A stretch of DNA of 64,000 nucleotides from Escarpia spicata (Eukaryota > Annelida > Polychaeta > Sabellida > Siboglinidae), in NCBI GenBank assembly GCA_963995525.1, contig OZ023207.1, positions 28,436,373 to 28,500,372 on the forward strand, in the 5' to 3' direction. Below are positions 23,038 to 34,215 of the stretch, piece by piece. Below the pieces are notes generated by a model. It searched no databases, was not told the DNA's origin, and worked only from the letters and a program-made list of their open reading frames with translations. Position 1 is the first letter of the stretch. Each line of letters begins with the position of its first letter. Both the position numbers and the translations under genes were made by a program.

Positions 23038-23510
23038 GATTGTTATTTAATATTTTGTAAAATGTCATGGCTTGTTTAATAATGCGTCGTCTTTTAAGAG
23101 TTGGCCATCCAAGGGTGGCTATCAGGTCTGCTGAGTTTGTTTGGCGTCTATGATCATGTTTGACAAATCTGGCAGCACAGTGTTGTACTCGTTCAAGGTG
23201 TTTAATTTTGGTGGTAATGTGTGGATTCCATATGGGAGAGGCATACTCGAGTTTTGGTCGGATTAGCATGTTATAGGCTGTTTTTGTTGCCTCGGGTTTG
23301 CATGGTCCGAGGGTTCGTTTGATCATGCCTAGGACTTTTGAAGAGTTGGAAGCTATGTCAATGATACGGTTTGCCAAGGTTAGTTTAGAATCTAATTTTT
23401 TTCCAAGATATGGGTGGCTAGAGACAATAGAGAGTGGCATGCCAAAGAGTGAATATGAATGTAGTCTCGGTTTGGTTTTGTTTGCTATTGGGACATGCAC
23501 ATATTGATAT
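23038..23510 (-). pseudogene. Post-RT region of LINE F1
   Basis: An uninterrupted frame of about 155 codons reads MPLSIVSSHPYLGKKLDSKL, LGMIKRTLGPCKPEATKTAY, LIRPKLEYASPIWNPH, HLERVQHCAARFV and LGWPTLKRRRIIKQAMTFYK. This is the usual thumb/connection region following LINE RTs. It preserves the unexpanded state of the segment that became the 84-bp array in F2. Confidence 0.88.
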
Positions 23511-23534
23511 ATGTTAAATTTAATTTGTCATTTG

Positions 23535-24076
23535 TCAGACCATGTTTGGAGTTTGATCAGGTCGGATTGGAGAATTTCGTGGTCGGTTTCGGATGTGATT
23601 TTTGCGATATATAATGCTATCGTCTGCAAAGAGACGTATGGGAGATTGGACATTTTCATTTATGTTGTTTATGTATAGTAAAAATAGGACATGTTCTAGG
23701 ACTGAGCCCTGTGGTACACTGGATGTAACATCTGTTCTGTCCGACATGGCTCCATTGACTGAGACTTTCTGTTTGCGATTGGATAGAAACGATTTGATCC
23801 AGTTTTGTGTTTCCAGTTATTCCGTAGAAAGCTAATTTGGATAGGAGGCATTTATGTGGCGAAAGCTTTGGCGAAATCAAGTGGGATGGCATTTATTTGT
23901 GTCTTACTGTCCATAGCAGTCATCCAGTCGTGGACTGTCTCGAGGAGCTGGGATTCACAAGACAGACCTGGCTGGAATCCATGTTGGAAGTGGAGGATGA
24001 TGTGTTTGTGTAAGTGTTTCCACATATTGCTTAGAATAATGTGCTCCATAACTTTGCAGAGGATGTATGTTAGCAA
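23535..24076 (-). pseudogene. Reverse transcriptase core of LINE F1
   Basis: Three overlapping frames together give a complete RT order. 24076-23852 has MEHIILSNMWKHL, HGFQPGLSCESQLLE and PLDFAKAF (first catalytic Asp retained). 23892-23656 has LLSKLAFYGITGNT. 23747-23535 has SVPQGSVLEHVLFLLYINN and RLFADDSIIYR (catalytic FADD). At least two frameshifts separate them. The usual GVPQGS appears as SVPQGS. It is non-functional. Confidence 0.88.
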
Positions 24077-24263
24077 AATTGGTCTCTAAGTACGGGAGCT
24101 GATTTTTTTTTTTTTTTGTATTGGTGTTACTAGTGCTTGGAGCCAGTCATCTGGGAGTTTGCAAGTGTTGTATGACTGCTGGAAAATGTGTGTGATGATG
24201 GGGGCTATTTCCACTGCAGTCTCTTTAAGGTCTCTGGCTGGGAGTTCGTCTGGGTATGTAGCT

Positions 24264-24890
24264 TTATTTTGGTTTAGGTTTTTCAGTTGGAGCTAGTTCG
24301 GGGATGGGGTAGATTTCTTTACATTTCTTGAGTAAACACGGAACTGACTTGGTTGTTAAGTATATTTGCTTTGTTGTGATCGTTTGTGATTGGTTGGTCG
24401 TTTGCTTGCAGTGTAGGGATGCCAATGTATTCTCATTTGTTTGCTTTAATGGGTGACCAGAATTGTTTGGGTTTGATTTTAGGCTGTCTCCAATGTGATT
24501 GTTTAGAGAGACTGAGCAGGATTTGGCTGCAGCTTTAGTGACTTGTTTTCGAAGTTGCCTAAAACTTTCCCAGTCGTTATTACGTCCAGTGTGTTTTGCT
24601 TTTTCATGGCTCTCGTTACGTTTTCTTTGCATTCTTGTTAATTCACGTGTTATCCAGGGGAGGTGGATTTTTGCTTTGGTTTTGCGGCTGGGAATATTAT
24701 TGTTGACTAATAAAGTAAGATTATTCCGGAAAAAGTTATAATTTGTGTTGGTATCTCTTGAGTTTGGGTTCTTGTCAAGGTATGTTGTTGTTAGTTGTTG
24801 TATGTCGTATTTAAGCTTATCCCAGTTTGCAGATTTATATTGGAACACTTTGTGTGGTGGTTTACTCTTACGACTTGCTACATCTGACCG
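24264..24890 (-). pseudogene. Linker and pre-RT region of LINE F1
   Basis: A long frame from 24848 contains MFQYKSANWDKLKYDI, IPSRKTKAKIHLPWITREL and a basic helix-like stretch typical of the segment between endonuclease and RT. A frameshift near 24500 moves the continuation PKQFWSPIKANK-stop-EYIGIPTLQ to another frame. Discontinuity at about 24885 marks the 5' end of the recognisable copy. Confidence 0.8.
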
Positions 24891-25604
24891 CTAGTATGTC
24901 TGGTCAATTTAGCATGTCATGTTTACAATTGCTGGTTTGGTAGAATTATATGTTTGATAATTTGTATATGCATGTTGGATATTTGTATAGAATGTTTGTA
25001 ATTATGAGGTTGGACATTGGTCAATTCCAACTGACCTCACGGTCGGGAAGAAGTGAGATTTCTTGTATTCATCTCCCTACATGATGTAGCGAAGGGGTTT
25101 TTGGGGCGCTTTGACGCTTTCCCCTTCTGCACAGGGGTTTAGTTTTGGCAATTTACGGGTGGGTTCCACCACCTGTGTGTGGTTGGTTCCCCTCACCTTT
25201 TCTGTAACTTATTTATTAGAATTATATAGGCTAAGGCACTTCATGTACGTATTGTATTGTATGGTTTAATGTTTGGCTTAATATAAAGCTCTGGTACAAA
25301 CTTACATCTGCCTTGTTATTTACAGCAAACTAGCTACGATTCTGAGTCAGTAACAGCACTACATTAACAGGGAACACTGTCCCACATAAAGACAGTTTAT
25401 AGTGTACATTGTTTACTGCTGGTTTATGGTTGCATGGTTACTGACAGCTTACAATTCGGACTTGTATATATGTTTTAAGCTAAGATGTATATAATTGAAG
25501 TTTTTTAATGTAAACAATGTCTGTTTACTTCATATATTAAATTTTGAAGAAATGTGGGTTACGCGCACTTTTAATGCTTGTTGGTTTATACCTCCGCGCC
25601 ATCT
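24891..25604. other. Spacer, no gene recognised
   Basis: AT-rich sequence with one moderately GC-rich stretch (about 25020-25200; tgacctcacggtcgggaag and gggttccaccacctgtgtg). It contains no domain-bearing frame and no repeat I can match inside the window. Confidence 0.5.
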
Positions 25605-25865
25605 TCTTGTTCTAGTTGTTCTAGTTGTTTCCAACATTCTGCAATGTTCTATAAACTGACTACTCTGTATATATTGTTTTTACAATGTTATGATCTTATG
25701 AGGTCTCATTCAACTAGTATTGTTCTTCTTCTTCTTTGTTATGACCACCTTCATTAGTTTGAAGATTTTGTCATTTTTCAGAACATTATTATCGCCAAGC
25801 CGACCTTTCTATGCTGGCACAGAGGGTGGTCATTGCCAGGGTGCTTGTCGTCCTCAATAGTTTGA
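25605..25865 (-). mobile_element. SINE fragment, same family as 34216-34605
   Basis: The minus strand reads gaggacgacaagcaccctgg, gaccaccctctgtgccagc, atagaaaggtcggctt, aatgttctgaaaaa, then ttgaatgagacctcat and the tail tggaaacaactagaac repeated. It matches the SINE at 34216 in order. It lacks the tRNA-like head (5' truncated at about 25865) and carries an extra block of about 55-60 bp near 25725-25783. The tail shows a short (aactagaac)-type repeat. Confidence 0.85.
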
Positions 25866-27202
25866 TTGGAAGTGTTATTACAAGGTTGTATTCTAATAGT
25901 GATACTATTGAACATCTGTAAGTTTGAATTTGTAAAAGTTTTTTTAATTCGTGATGTTAACGATAAACACTAGAACCAGTAAAAGATACGACTGCTCCTG
26001 ACGCATGCGCACACACTTCCCCTGATGTGACTTACATTACTAGGGAGGTCAGACCAATTTACCTCCCCTTCTGACAACATGGGAGACAGGGGTCCCAGTT
26101 TAGTGGCCATAGTTTATTATCATGCATTTTACCTGTTGGTTTGTGAATTTTCTTATGTTGTAATAATGTCAATGTGTGTACCTGCGCTGAAAAAATATTT
26201 GTTGACGGTGTTTATTAGCGGTAATGATTTTTTTACTCTCAGTGTCGTATTTTGGTTTTCTTCATTTACGCGTGCGGCCATCTTGGATCACGTTGACAGG
26301 CCCCACCTATCAAACTGATTTGCGAGATTATGTTAATGAGTACATCCATATTGAAATGTGAAGAAGAAAGAGGAAATTCAGAGGAAAATGAATCTGAAAA
26401 TATAATTGTAATCCGTCGATAAAAAATTATAGTAATTATGGATTTAAAATGGCCTATGTTTGACTATGTTTTGTGAGTATTTAGTTAGTTGGTTTCAGCG
26501 GAAAGCATATGCCGAAGGGTTAAGATTTGTGTCAACGATAACGTGATTACAGTGGTGGCTTACCAATTGATAGCACAAACATGCACAACGTCCGTTTATG
26601 GAACCCCCATCTAAAATGATATCGCCATTTTGCCTTCTTCCCTGTATGCGCGCAGTGCATCATGGTATACAATGCACTCGTGACTCGGATAGCGATGTGA
26701 TCGACAGCGGGTGACTTTGATTAATACTGCCAAGTACATATGCCTACAGCTGAGTAATTCATTGCTGCCATGTTTAATGTAACTGATTGATGTTTATATT
26801 AATATAGTATTAGTTTATTTATTGGTATTACTTTAGTTTAAGTATAGTGTGGAGCTATTTAGCATATACATAATATTGTGTGTTGTTTACATTATTACAA
26901 TTTATGATAATTTGTGTTTCAATTCATTTATTGTATTATTATTTGTTTATAAAATGTTGTATCGTTATAAATTATTTTGATGTAGGGCCTACTGTTTTTG
27001 TATTTGATATGTATATACCAGTTTTGTTTATATATTAAAATTACAGAATAAGATTATATCTTTGTATTTGTCACAATATAGTATACATAAAATAATATAC
27101 ATTAAGTAAACATTATGATTTATTGTATCTATTAATTGTATATAATCATAGACAAATAAGTATAATAGTAGGCCCTATTGTTGATGATAACAATGGGTTT
27201 AA
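25866..27202. other. AT-rich spacer, no gene recognised
   Basis: Mostly AT-rich. A 79-codon frame at 26079-26318 has hydrophobic residues but no family resemblance and no splice context. The segment about 25908-26040 weakly resembles 28357-28470 (shared gatgcatgcgca-like and aacaataaac-like pieces). Confidence 0.5.
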
Positions 27203-27410
27203 CCACAGTATTTTACAAGTTAATTGGTTTGGCAATCATAGTAGTTATGGGATTTGCCCAATGTAACAAGTGTTGCGTACTGGGGGACTATTATTGGCAT
27301 TTTGTGCCACAGTGTATTACGAGTTAATTGGCTTGTCAATCATAGCAGTCATTGGCTTTGCCCAACAAAACAAGTGTTGTGTAATGGGATACTAGTATTG
27401 TCAGTTTGTG
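27203..27410. repeat. Tandem duplication, about 104 bp x 2
   Basis: The segment starting ccacagtattttacaagtta at 27203 recurs diverged at 27307 (ccacagtgtattacgagtta). Shared stretches include taattgg and caagtgttg. About 80 percent identity by eye. Confidence 0.8.
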
Positions 27411-27582
27411 GTTCTAATTCACAATCAACAAATCCTTTCATGTGGTTGTAAGTTCATACAGTTGTTTTAATGTTACGAAGATAGAACCACACTGATCATC
27501 TTTGCTCAGTTGCTGTGTCGTGTTCATGATTTAATGCTGTTGTAATACATAAAGACTCAAGATGATAAAAAGTAATTTTCTT

Positions 27583-28090
27583 GTGATTTATGTACACAAT
27601 CAGATCCGTCAGAAAACGTTTGGAAAAATTCATGACATTTTGAACTTTGCAAAACTGTAGTTTTCTTAATGTTGTACTTAGCTACATGAAATGAATAGCA
27701 TTGTACTTCTTATAGTGACTACTATGTGGGAAAATATTAAAACAAAATTGTCCTTGTGATTTATATGCAAAATCAAATCTAACGGAAAATTGTCGGAAAA
27801 AACATTAAATTAGAAACTTTACAAAATGCAGTTTCTTTAATATTTCATTGATGTACATGAAACAAGCACCGTTGCACTTCTATTAGTGACTATTATCAGG
27901 GGAAAATAATTTAAAAACATTATTGTGATTTATAAGCCAAATTAGATCTGTCAGAAAACCGTCAGAAAATGTGATGAAATTCGAAACTTTACCAAGCTGT
28001 AGTTTTTTTAATATTTCACTTAGATACATGAAACAACTACCGTTGTACTTCTTATAGTGACTACTATCATGGAAAAATGAGAAAACATTT
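27583..28090. repeat. Diverged tandem repeat, about 170-bp unit x 3
   Basis: Three units start with gtgatttat at 27583, 27756 and 27925. Each contains a cag/aacggaaaa motif, an aactttac/gcaaa stretch, tacatgaaa and ttgcacttct/ttgtacttct followed by agtgacta. Similarity is about 75-80 percent, so the repeat is old compared with the other arrays. The size is typical of satellite monomers, but three units do not prove a satellite. Confidence 0.8.
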
Positions 28091-28799
28091 TTTTTACGAA
28101 ACAAAATTTTGGTCCGACCACCCTAACATAACTAATGTACATATATTTAATGACTCAAGATAATGTACATTTATTTGGTAAGAATGCACCGATTATTTGA
28201 GTTGCTTTGTGTACGATTTTTGGTTTCGCGCGCTCTGCTTATTGTTTACAAATCCTCCATTTTGTTGGTTGTTAGGCAATATAATTTAATGTACTATAAC
28301 TTTGGACTAATTGAGCGCAAATGTATTTATATAGACGTATTGTGATGATGTTACTATTGCATGTCTGTAAATTTGGAATAATGACAGTCTTTACAATTTG
28401 TGATTTTAACAATAAACGTAGGAGAACAAAACAAGAATGCACGACACCTGATGCATGCGCACTGTCAAAGTATATAATTTCAATATTTATATGAGATGTT
28501 AATATACATTGCTATGATGTTTATATAAAGTACAAACATACCAATATCTTATTGGTGTGGATCAACATGCTTAATTATAAAGAAACACGATAGTCAACAT
28601 CACGTAAACATGAATGCCACGAGACTCTCGGAAGTCCTGTCTACGCATGCGTGTGTAATCAGAAAGAAAGGGGACAGATCACAATGTTTATCATTGATAC
28701 GAAACATGATTATTATGAGCTACAGGACATTACAATTGGAACCTCATTAATCTGGACACTGTATGTTGTGTCTCACGTGGATCGGTTGTGGATAAAATA
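28091..28799. other. Spacer, no gene recognised
   Basis: AT-rich. The short frame at 28163-28345 (+) shows no domain. Sequence near 28357-28470 resembles 25908-26040, suggesting an uncharacterised interspersed repeat. Confidence 0.45.
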
Positions 28800-29252
28800 T
28801 TCATGTAAAATAACTGGGTATGTTATTATTATTGATAATATAGTGGATGTTTATTATAATATAGTTGGACTGATTGCTTTAGATCTAAGGAAGGCATTTG
28901 ACACTGTGGATCACAATATACTCATGGACAAATTATCATACTATGGAATTAATTCTGATTGGTTTAAGCCATATCTTACAAACAGACCTCGAAGTGCCAC
29001 CATAAATGGATAGTCTTCAGAAGATCTATATGTTGATACAGGGTTCTATCCTTGGATCCTTGTTATTTCTTGTATATACATGACCTACCAGTATATCTAG
29101 ATTACTGTAGAGTAAACGTGTATGCTGACGATACTGCATTATATACTCAGATAATCTTGCTAACAACATCCATGATATCACCAATATTCTTCAAACAGAT
29201 CTATGCAATGTTAGTAACTGGTTAGATGCCAACAAACTCACTCTTCAGATTT
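28800..29252 (+). pseudogene. LINE E reverse transcriptase, 5' part
   Basis: The plus strand reads NIVGLIALDLRKAFDTVDHN, ILMDKLSYYGINSDWFKPYL, TNRPRSATING, then in shifted frames VDTGF/ILGSLLFLVYI-like and VYADDTALY-type sequence (gtgtatgctgacgatactgc), ending NNIHDITNILQTDL and NWLDANKLTL. These are the RT palm blocks (LDLRKAFDTVDH with the first Asp; YADD catalytic pair). A stop follows ING and several frameshifts are present. The element breaks off at 29252, where antisense Rex1/CR1-like sequence begins, and resumes at 32202. Confidence 0.88.
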
Positions 29253-29293
29253 ATCAAGATTGCCACCCAGAGAATTAACTCTAAAAGCCAGTT
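29253..29293 (-). mobile_element. 3'-end fragment of the Rex1/CR1-like LINE
   Basis: Only about 40 bp: the minus strand gives ttagagttaattctctgggt and ggcaatcttgataaatc, the same terminal sequence found at 29605-29650 (-) and 48890-48946 (+). It is either an extremely short insertion or one end of a rearranged larger one, placed exactly at the break in LINE E. Confidence 0.75.
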
Positions 29294-29604
29294 CCGCCAC
29301 CTGAAGATCCTTTACTGAAGGTAAGCAATATGATATCATTTTGTAAGTAATTCAGTCAAGTCTTTTTTGTCGCTTGGTAACGTACTTTTGTCGGCGGGCA
29401 AAAGTGAAAGCCAAAAATATGCTATTTCGACCTGGAATCACGTATTTTAAATGCAGTGCCCTCTACCAAGTAGCGAAGTTTTAGAAAAAATCGCAATTTA
29501 TTAAGCCTTATGTAACTACGTATTGCGATTCACATTGTTGGTTGTCCTACCTGATATATTACCTCCAGATGGCGACACTATCAATCAGTTAAAATCGAAC
29601 ATTA
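29294..29604. other. Sequence between two Rex1/CR1-like 3' ends, unclassified
   Basis: About 310 bp with no coding frame and no match in the window. It sits between two same-strand copies of the LINE 3' terminus, so it may be captured flank or a 3' transduced segment. Confidence 0.4.
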
Positions 29605-32201
29605 TTTAACAAGATTTAACAAGATTGCCACCCAGAGAATTAACTCTAGATGGCAGGTGGACAAGGAAGCCCTTTGGCTTATCGAGAGTCCGACCCTTTT
29701 ATTTATGTGTATCCCGCCAGTCTGAGGTATGTGTCGATTTTATTTTTAAACATATTCACGCTACTAGCACCCACACACTCAGCAGGTAATCTGTTCCATT
29801 CATTTAGAGTCCTTTTTGAAAATGAAACTTTCTTATATCCAATCTACTCTGCTCCTTTGCTAATGTAAGTTCATGTCCTCTAGTCCTTCTATCTTTCTTA
29901 ACTGAGAAAACAATATTTCTATCAATATTTTCATAACCCTTCAATATTTTAGACACTTCTATCTGATCTCCTCTCAATCTCCTGGTCTCTAGTGTTGTTA
30001 AACCGCATTTTTTAGGCGTATTTCGTAACTAAGATCCCTCAGTTTTGGTATCATTTTAGTTGCTCTTCTCGGCACTCTTTCTAGCATATCCATGTCCTTC
30101 CTGCGATATGGCCTCCACGCTTGAATACAATATTCTAAATGAGGTCTAACTATTGTTTTGTACAGCGTTATTATTAGCTCTTTTTCCTTATACGTCATGT
30201 TTCGCCTAATTAATCCAAGGATTTTATTTCCCTTTGAAGCTGCAATTCCGCACTGCTCTGAAACCTTCATATCAGCACTAATGGTTAACCCTAAGTCCTT
30301 TTCTTTTACAGTAGTACTTAGTACAGTACCCCCCCCCCCCCATTGTATATTCTACCTCTTCGTTCCCATGTCCTGTGTGGAGGCATTTACATTTCCCAAA
30401 ATTGAAGAGCATTTGCCACTTTTCAGACCATTTGATCAACCTGTCAAGATCTTCTTGTAAATGCTGTCTATCTCCATCACTTTTAATCCTTCTAAACACT
30501 TTTGTATCATCTGCAAATTTCAACACCTTGCTTGTTATTTCATCATCCAAATCGTTGATATATATTAAGAATAATATAGGTCATAATACTGATCCCTGTG
30601 GTACCCCACTCAATACCGATTTCTAGTTTGAAGCCTCCCCATTAACTACTACACGTTGTCTTCTGTCAATCAGCCATTGTTCTATCCAGTTTATTATACC
30701 ATTTCCTATGCCATGGGCCTTTAGTTTAAGCAGTAATCTTTGGTGTGGTACTTTATCGAAAGCTTTTTGAAAATCTAAGTAGACGATATCTACTGGTGAT
30801 CCCTCATCTACCCACTTAGTGATGTTTTCCAAAAAACATAACATATTTGTTAAGCATGACCTCGCTTTAAAAAAAACCCGTTGAGATGGGTTTATCAAGT
30901 TTTGTTTAACAAGAATGTGATTTTTAATTAGTATTTCTAATAATTTACAAATCACTGATATTAAACTCACTGGTCTATCGTTCTCTGACTTGTTTCTCGA
31001 ACCTTTTTTGAATAACGGTATAATGTTTGTTTCTTTCCATTCTAAAGGAACCACTCCCTCTTCTAATGACAAGTTGAAAACTGTTGCAAGCGGTATGCTA
31101 ATTTGTTCTACAATTTCCAATAGTAGTTTGGGTGGAATACCATCCACTCCAGGTGATTTATTATCCTTCATAGCCCTTATTTTCTTAGCTACCATTTCTG
31201 GGGTTACAATTAATTGTCCTAAATAGTCTGAATCTGCCCCCTTAAACTTAGCCTCTGGTACTGGCAGTGAACTTAATATCTTCCCTGGTAAACACTGAAC
31301 TAAAGTACTCATTCAGGTCTTCTGCCATTAAGAATCCCTCTGATATTATATTTCCAGCACTATCTTCTAGAGGACCGACCTTATCTTGAACTTTCTGTTT
31401 GCTTCGAACATACGCATAAAAACTCTTGCTGTCATGTTTTATATTACTAGCTAATTGTTGTTCATAGCTTCTCTTTGAATTTCTATTTTCAGCTGTAGCT
31501 TGGTTAAGTGCTTCTTTATAACTGTTGTAGTCTTCATCATTTCCAGTACATCTATATGACTTCCACATCATTTGTTTATACTTAATTTTTCTAATGGCTT
31601 CTTTCGATAAGTGTTTCTTTTTGGACCGTTTTCCTTGTTTTTTGAAGGGTACAAATGTATCGACTATGCACTTAATTTCACTCTTTAATATATTCCAGCA
31701 TTCTGTTGCCGTCTTATTTTTCAGTGTGTTATTCCAGTCTATCTTTGCTAAATATGTCCTCATGTCCTTATACCTTCCTTTGTGGACATTTCTACTATAC
31801 TGCTTTTTACTATTCCTTTCTGATTTTACTTTGATGGTAAAATGTATCTGGTTGTGATCGCTACTCCCCAGTGGCTCACATATCTTGACATTGTCAACTA
31901 ATTCATTCTGTGAGGACAAAACTATGTCTAACACATTCTCACCCCTGGTTGGTTCTAGCACATGTTGAGGAAGGAATGTATCTTGAACTAAAACTAAAAA
32001 CTTGTGGTCCTCACTCCCCATACTCTGTAAAGATTTCCATTGTATATGCCCGTGGTTAAAATCCCCCATAATAATACTGTCCCGTTTGCTTTCTTCCCTT
32101 AAAGCGTTTTGGTAAAACTTAATGTATGCTACTGTGTTCAAGACAAAAACGTAAACATCTAAATGTTCCAACTCTAGACCTATTTCTACAAGGTCAAACA
32201 T
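29605..32201 (-). mobile_element. Rex1/CR1-like LINE, longer but decayed copy, inserted antisense in LINE E
   Basis: Read leftward from 32201, it has endonuclease C-terminal half, linker, full RT, post-RT region and a 3' end with the repeat ttgttaaatc (two copies). The sequence is very close to 47161-48946 wherever both exist. The 5' end lies inside the endonuclease domain, so the copy is 5' truncated, as usual for target-primed reverse transcription. LINE E sequence lies on both sides in the opposite orientation, which shows a nested insertion. Confidence 0.92.
29870..32201 (-). pseudogene. Broken ORF2 of the Rex1/CR1-like LINE (endonuclease and RT)
   Basis: The first frame (32201-31248) has IIMGDFNHGHIQW (GDFN), NVLDIVLSSQNELVDN and SSDHNQIHFTIK (SDH), then a basic linker. 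A one-base insertion in gatattaagttcactgcc shifts it. 31312-30623 has NKSPGVDGIPPKLL, NDRPVSLISVICKLLE and VYLDFQKAFDKVPHQ, ending at a TGG to TAG change after GEASN. 30550-30278 has KFADDTKVFRRIKSDG and breaks in a run of about 14 C. 30270-29998 has GLIRRNMTYKEKEL, RPHLEYCIQAWRPY, ending where a 7-A run is shortened to 6. These four lesions are visible by direct comparison with 47161-48840. Confidence 0.9.
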
Positions 32202-32545
32202 TAAACAGACTGAATCCTATAAATATTTTGGTGTCACTATTGATCAGGATCTCACATTTAACACACATGTAGAAAATGTTATACATAAAATCAACAGGTC
32301 ACTCAGTTTATTGAAACGTACTAGTCCATTTATTCCTCTCTCGAGTCGGGTTACATTATATAACACTATGGTATTACCTCATTTCGATTATTGTAGTAAT
32401 CTATGGGATGTTTGCTCAGATTCTAACATAACTAGACTTCAGAAATTACAGAATCGAGGAATGCGTATTATCCTGGGGTGCCATCACAGGACCCACGTCT
32501 CTGATATGTTAATACCTCTAAAATGGTTAAATACGGGATTGTTGC
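32202..32545 (+). pseudogene. LINE E post-RT region, continuation after the nested insertion
   Basis: The plus strand reads KQTESYKYFGVTIDQDLTFN, HVENVIHKINRSLSLLKRTS, LSSRVTLYNTMVLPHFDYCS, NLWDV and RLQKLQNRGMRIILGCHHRT, the usual thumb/connection region (compare yLGv...LkrT...vlPhfDYcs.lWd). It follows the 28800-29252 segment with roughly 30-40 codons missing. After LKWLNTGLLRM it runs into a TG-rich tract, so the C-terminal signature is lost. Confidence 0.88.
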
Positions 32546-32945
32546 GTATGTGTGTGTTCGTGTGTTCGTGTGTTCTTGTGCGCGCGCTTGTGTGTGTTCA
32601 TGTAATCGTGCGTCAGTGTATATGGTTCTGTTAGAATGATTGTGTGTGTTTGTGTGTATGCGTGAGTATGTGCGCGCGAGCGAGCTTGCTTGTGTGCGCG
32701 CTTGAATGTGTTTGTGGGTATGTGTGTTGTGTGTTTGTTGTATGCACGGGTGCATATATGTTTATGCTAATGTGTATGTTTCTGGTAGTGTGATTGTTTC
32801 CGTGTGTGTGTGCGTGCGCAGGCGTGGGTGTATGTACGTGTGAGTGAATGAGAGAGTGTATGTGTGTGTGTGTGTATGCGTATGCGTATGTTTGTGCTGG
32901 AACGCGCGTGTTTGTGCTAATGTTGGTGTTGGTGTGTTGATTAAA
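32540..32945. repeat. TG-rich simple-sequence tract
   Basis: Imperfect (TG)n with cg and at interruptions (tgtgtgttcgtgtgttcgtg and similar). It begins directly in LINE E coding sequence. No gene. Confidence 0.9.
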
Positions 32946-34215
32946 GTCCGCTTATGCGTGAGTAAATATGGAAAGGAACGATAATATATCGCCTGAAGGC
33001 AGTGTTATAAATGAAAGAGACCGGCAAATTTTGATTCTTCGCACGCTACCGATGCAGTTCAGTTTGCTTATTTGTTTCGATATTTATTAAGTAGCTAAAG
33101 GTATTCTTGTACAAACGTGTTTTTCCGACACAATTTATGTTCGAATAAGTTGGCATTGCACCTGCGCAGAAATGATCATCACGGTGAAAGATTGAAAGAT
33201 GTCCGAAAGATGTCAACTGTGATTACACTTGTGTAATTGTTTAGGGCTTCATTTTTATGGGATGTTGTGTACACCTGCTTATGTTTTGTGATGTGAGTTC
33301 TATTTCCAATATATATATCTACAGATGAAGCCAACAAATCACATTTGCAGAAGGGTAAGGAATTGCTGGAACTATGAAGAGAAAGGGTGTACAAGACATA
33401 TATAATATTGTGGCTGCCGTTACATGTTGTTCACGCATATACTTGGGAACAGGGGCAGGGGGCAGCTACTCCCTGAATTTCGCTGGGGGCATACATATGG
33501 TTCTCCCCCAGTAAATGTGAGCGTTAATGTTTGTTTTGGCGAGCGTCAAGGGCGGGTGCAAGTCAAGGTTTTCTGATAGGATATGTTAAGGTGTTTTTGG
33601 CGACCGTAAAGGGGGGGGGGTGGCAATTGGAGAGCAGACATATGGTTTTGTCCCCCACCCAGTAATAAGTGTGCGGCGGCAAACAAATTTCAACAGCACT
33701 GAAGCTCCGGCAGCCCCCCAATATTAATTTCGTTCTCGCGCCATTAAATTTACGCCTATATTGTACAAGACATGTTTGATAACATTTACTGCCTGGCACA
33801 TGTATTGATGTAATGAATATAGTGAGAAATATCATATAAAACTGGCAATTCTAACAAAGTGTCCTGTGAAAACATCATTATTAGTCACCGCTATCGGAGT
33901 TATACTTTTACTGGCCTGGATTTTATTATTGTCATAATGTGTTTTGTATATATCGAACATGTAACATATTTTAATTAATGGCCAAATGTTGTGTTTTCGA
34001 AAACATTAAAGACAATCGATCCTCTTGCGCACTCGCTTCGAGCGTTTATTGGAGTAGTACAACCACGTAATCAGATGAAGTAAATTGATATGACCATTTT
34101 GGTGATATATTGAGTAGAACTTGTATTTTAATTTGTACTTTAACACATTCAACGTCAATCTCAATAAATTATGTGAACATATTACGACGCTGCATCTCCT
34201 GATGATTAGTCAAAT
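32946..34215. other. Spacer, no gene recognised
   Basis: Contains G-rich patches (around 33450-33520 and 33610-33620, a run of about 10 G) and frames of 70-90 codons on the minus strand with no recognisable domain. No RNA gene or repeat match was seen. Confidence 0.5.

Larger units (their letters stand above)
22188..24890 (-). mobile_element. LINE F1, degenerate non-LTR retrotransposon copy reaching its C-terminus
   Basis: From 24890 downward the minus strand gives a linker (KPPHKVFQYKSANWDKL, PWITRELTRMQRKRN), a pre-RT segment (FWSPIK, IGIPTLQ), RT (HGFQPGLSC, LDFAKAF, SVPQGSVLE, RLFADDSIIY), the post-RT region (SSHPYLG, GMIKRTLGPC, RPKLEYASPIWNPH) and, after a 33-bp array, the C-terminal signature FYPRAVRIWN followed by NMILPQITELE and a stop near 22188. 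The endonuclease is absent, so it is 5' truncated or rearranged. It belongs to the same family and strand as F2, next door. Confidence 0.9.

Noticed and set aside
26079..26318. 79-codon hydrophobic frame
   Set aside because: No homologue, splice or start evidence; chance frame in AT-rich DNA.
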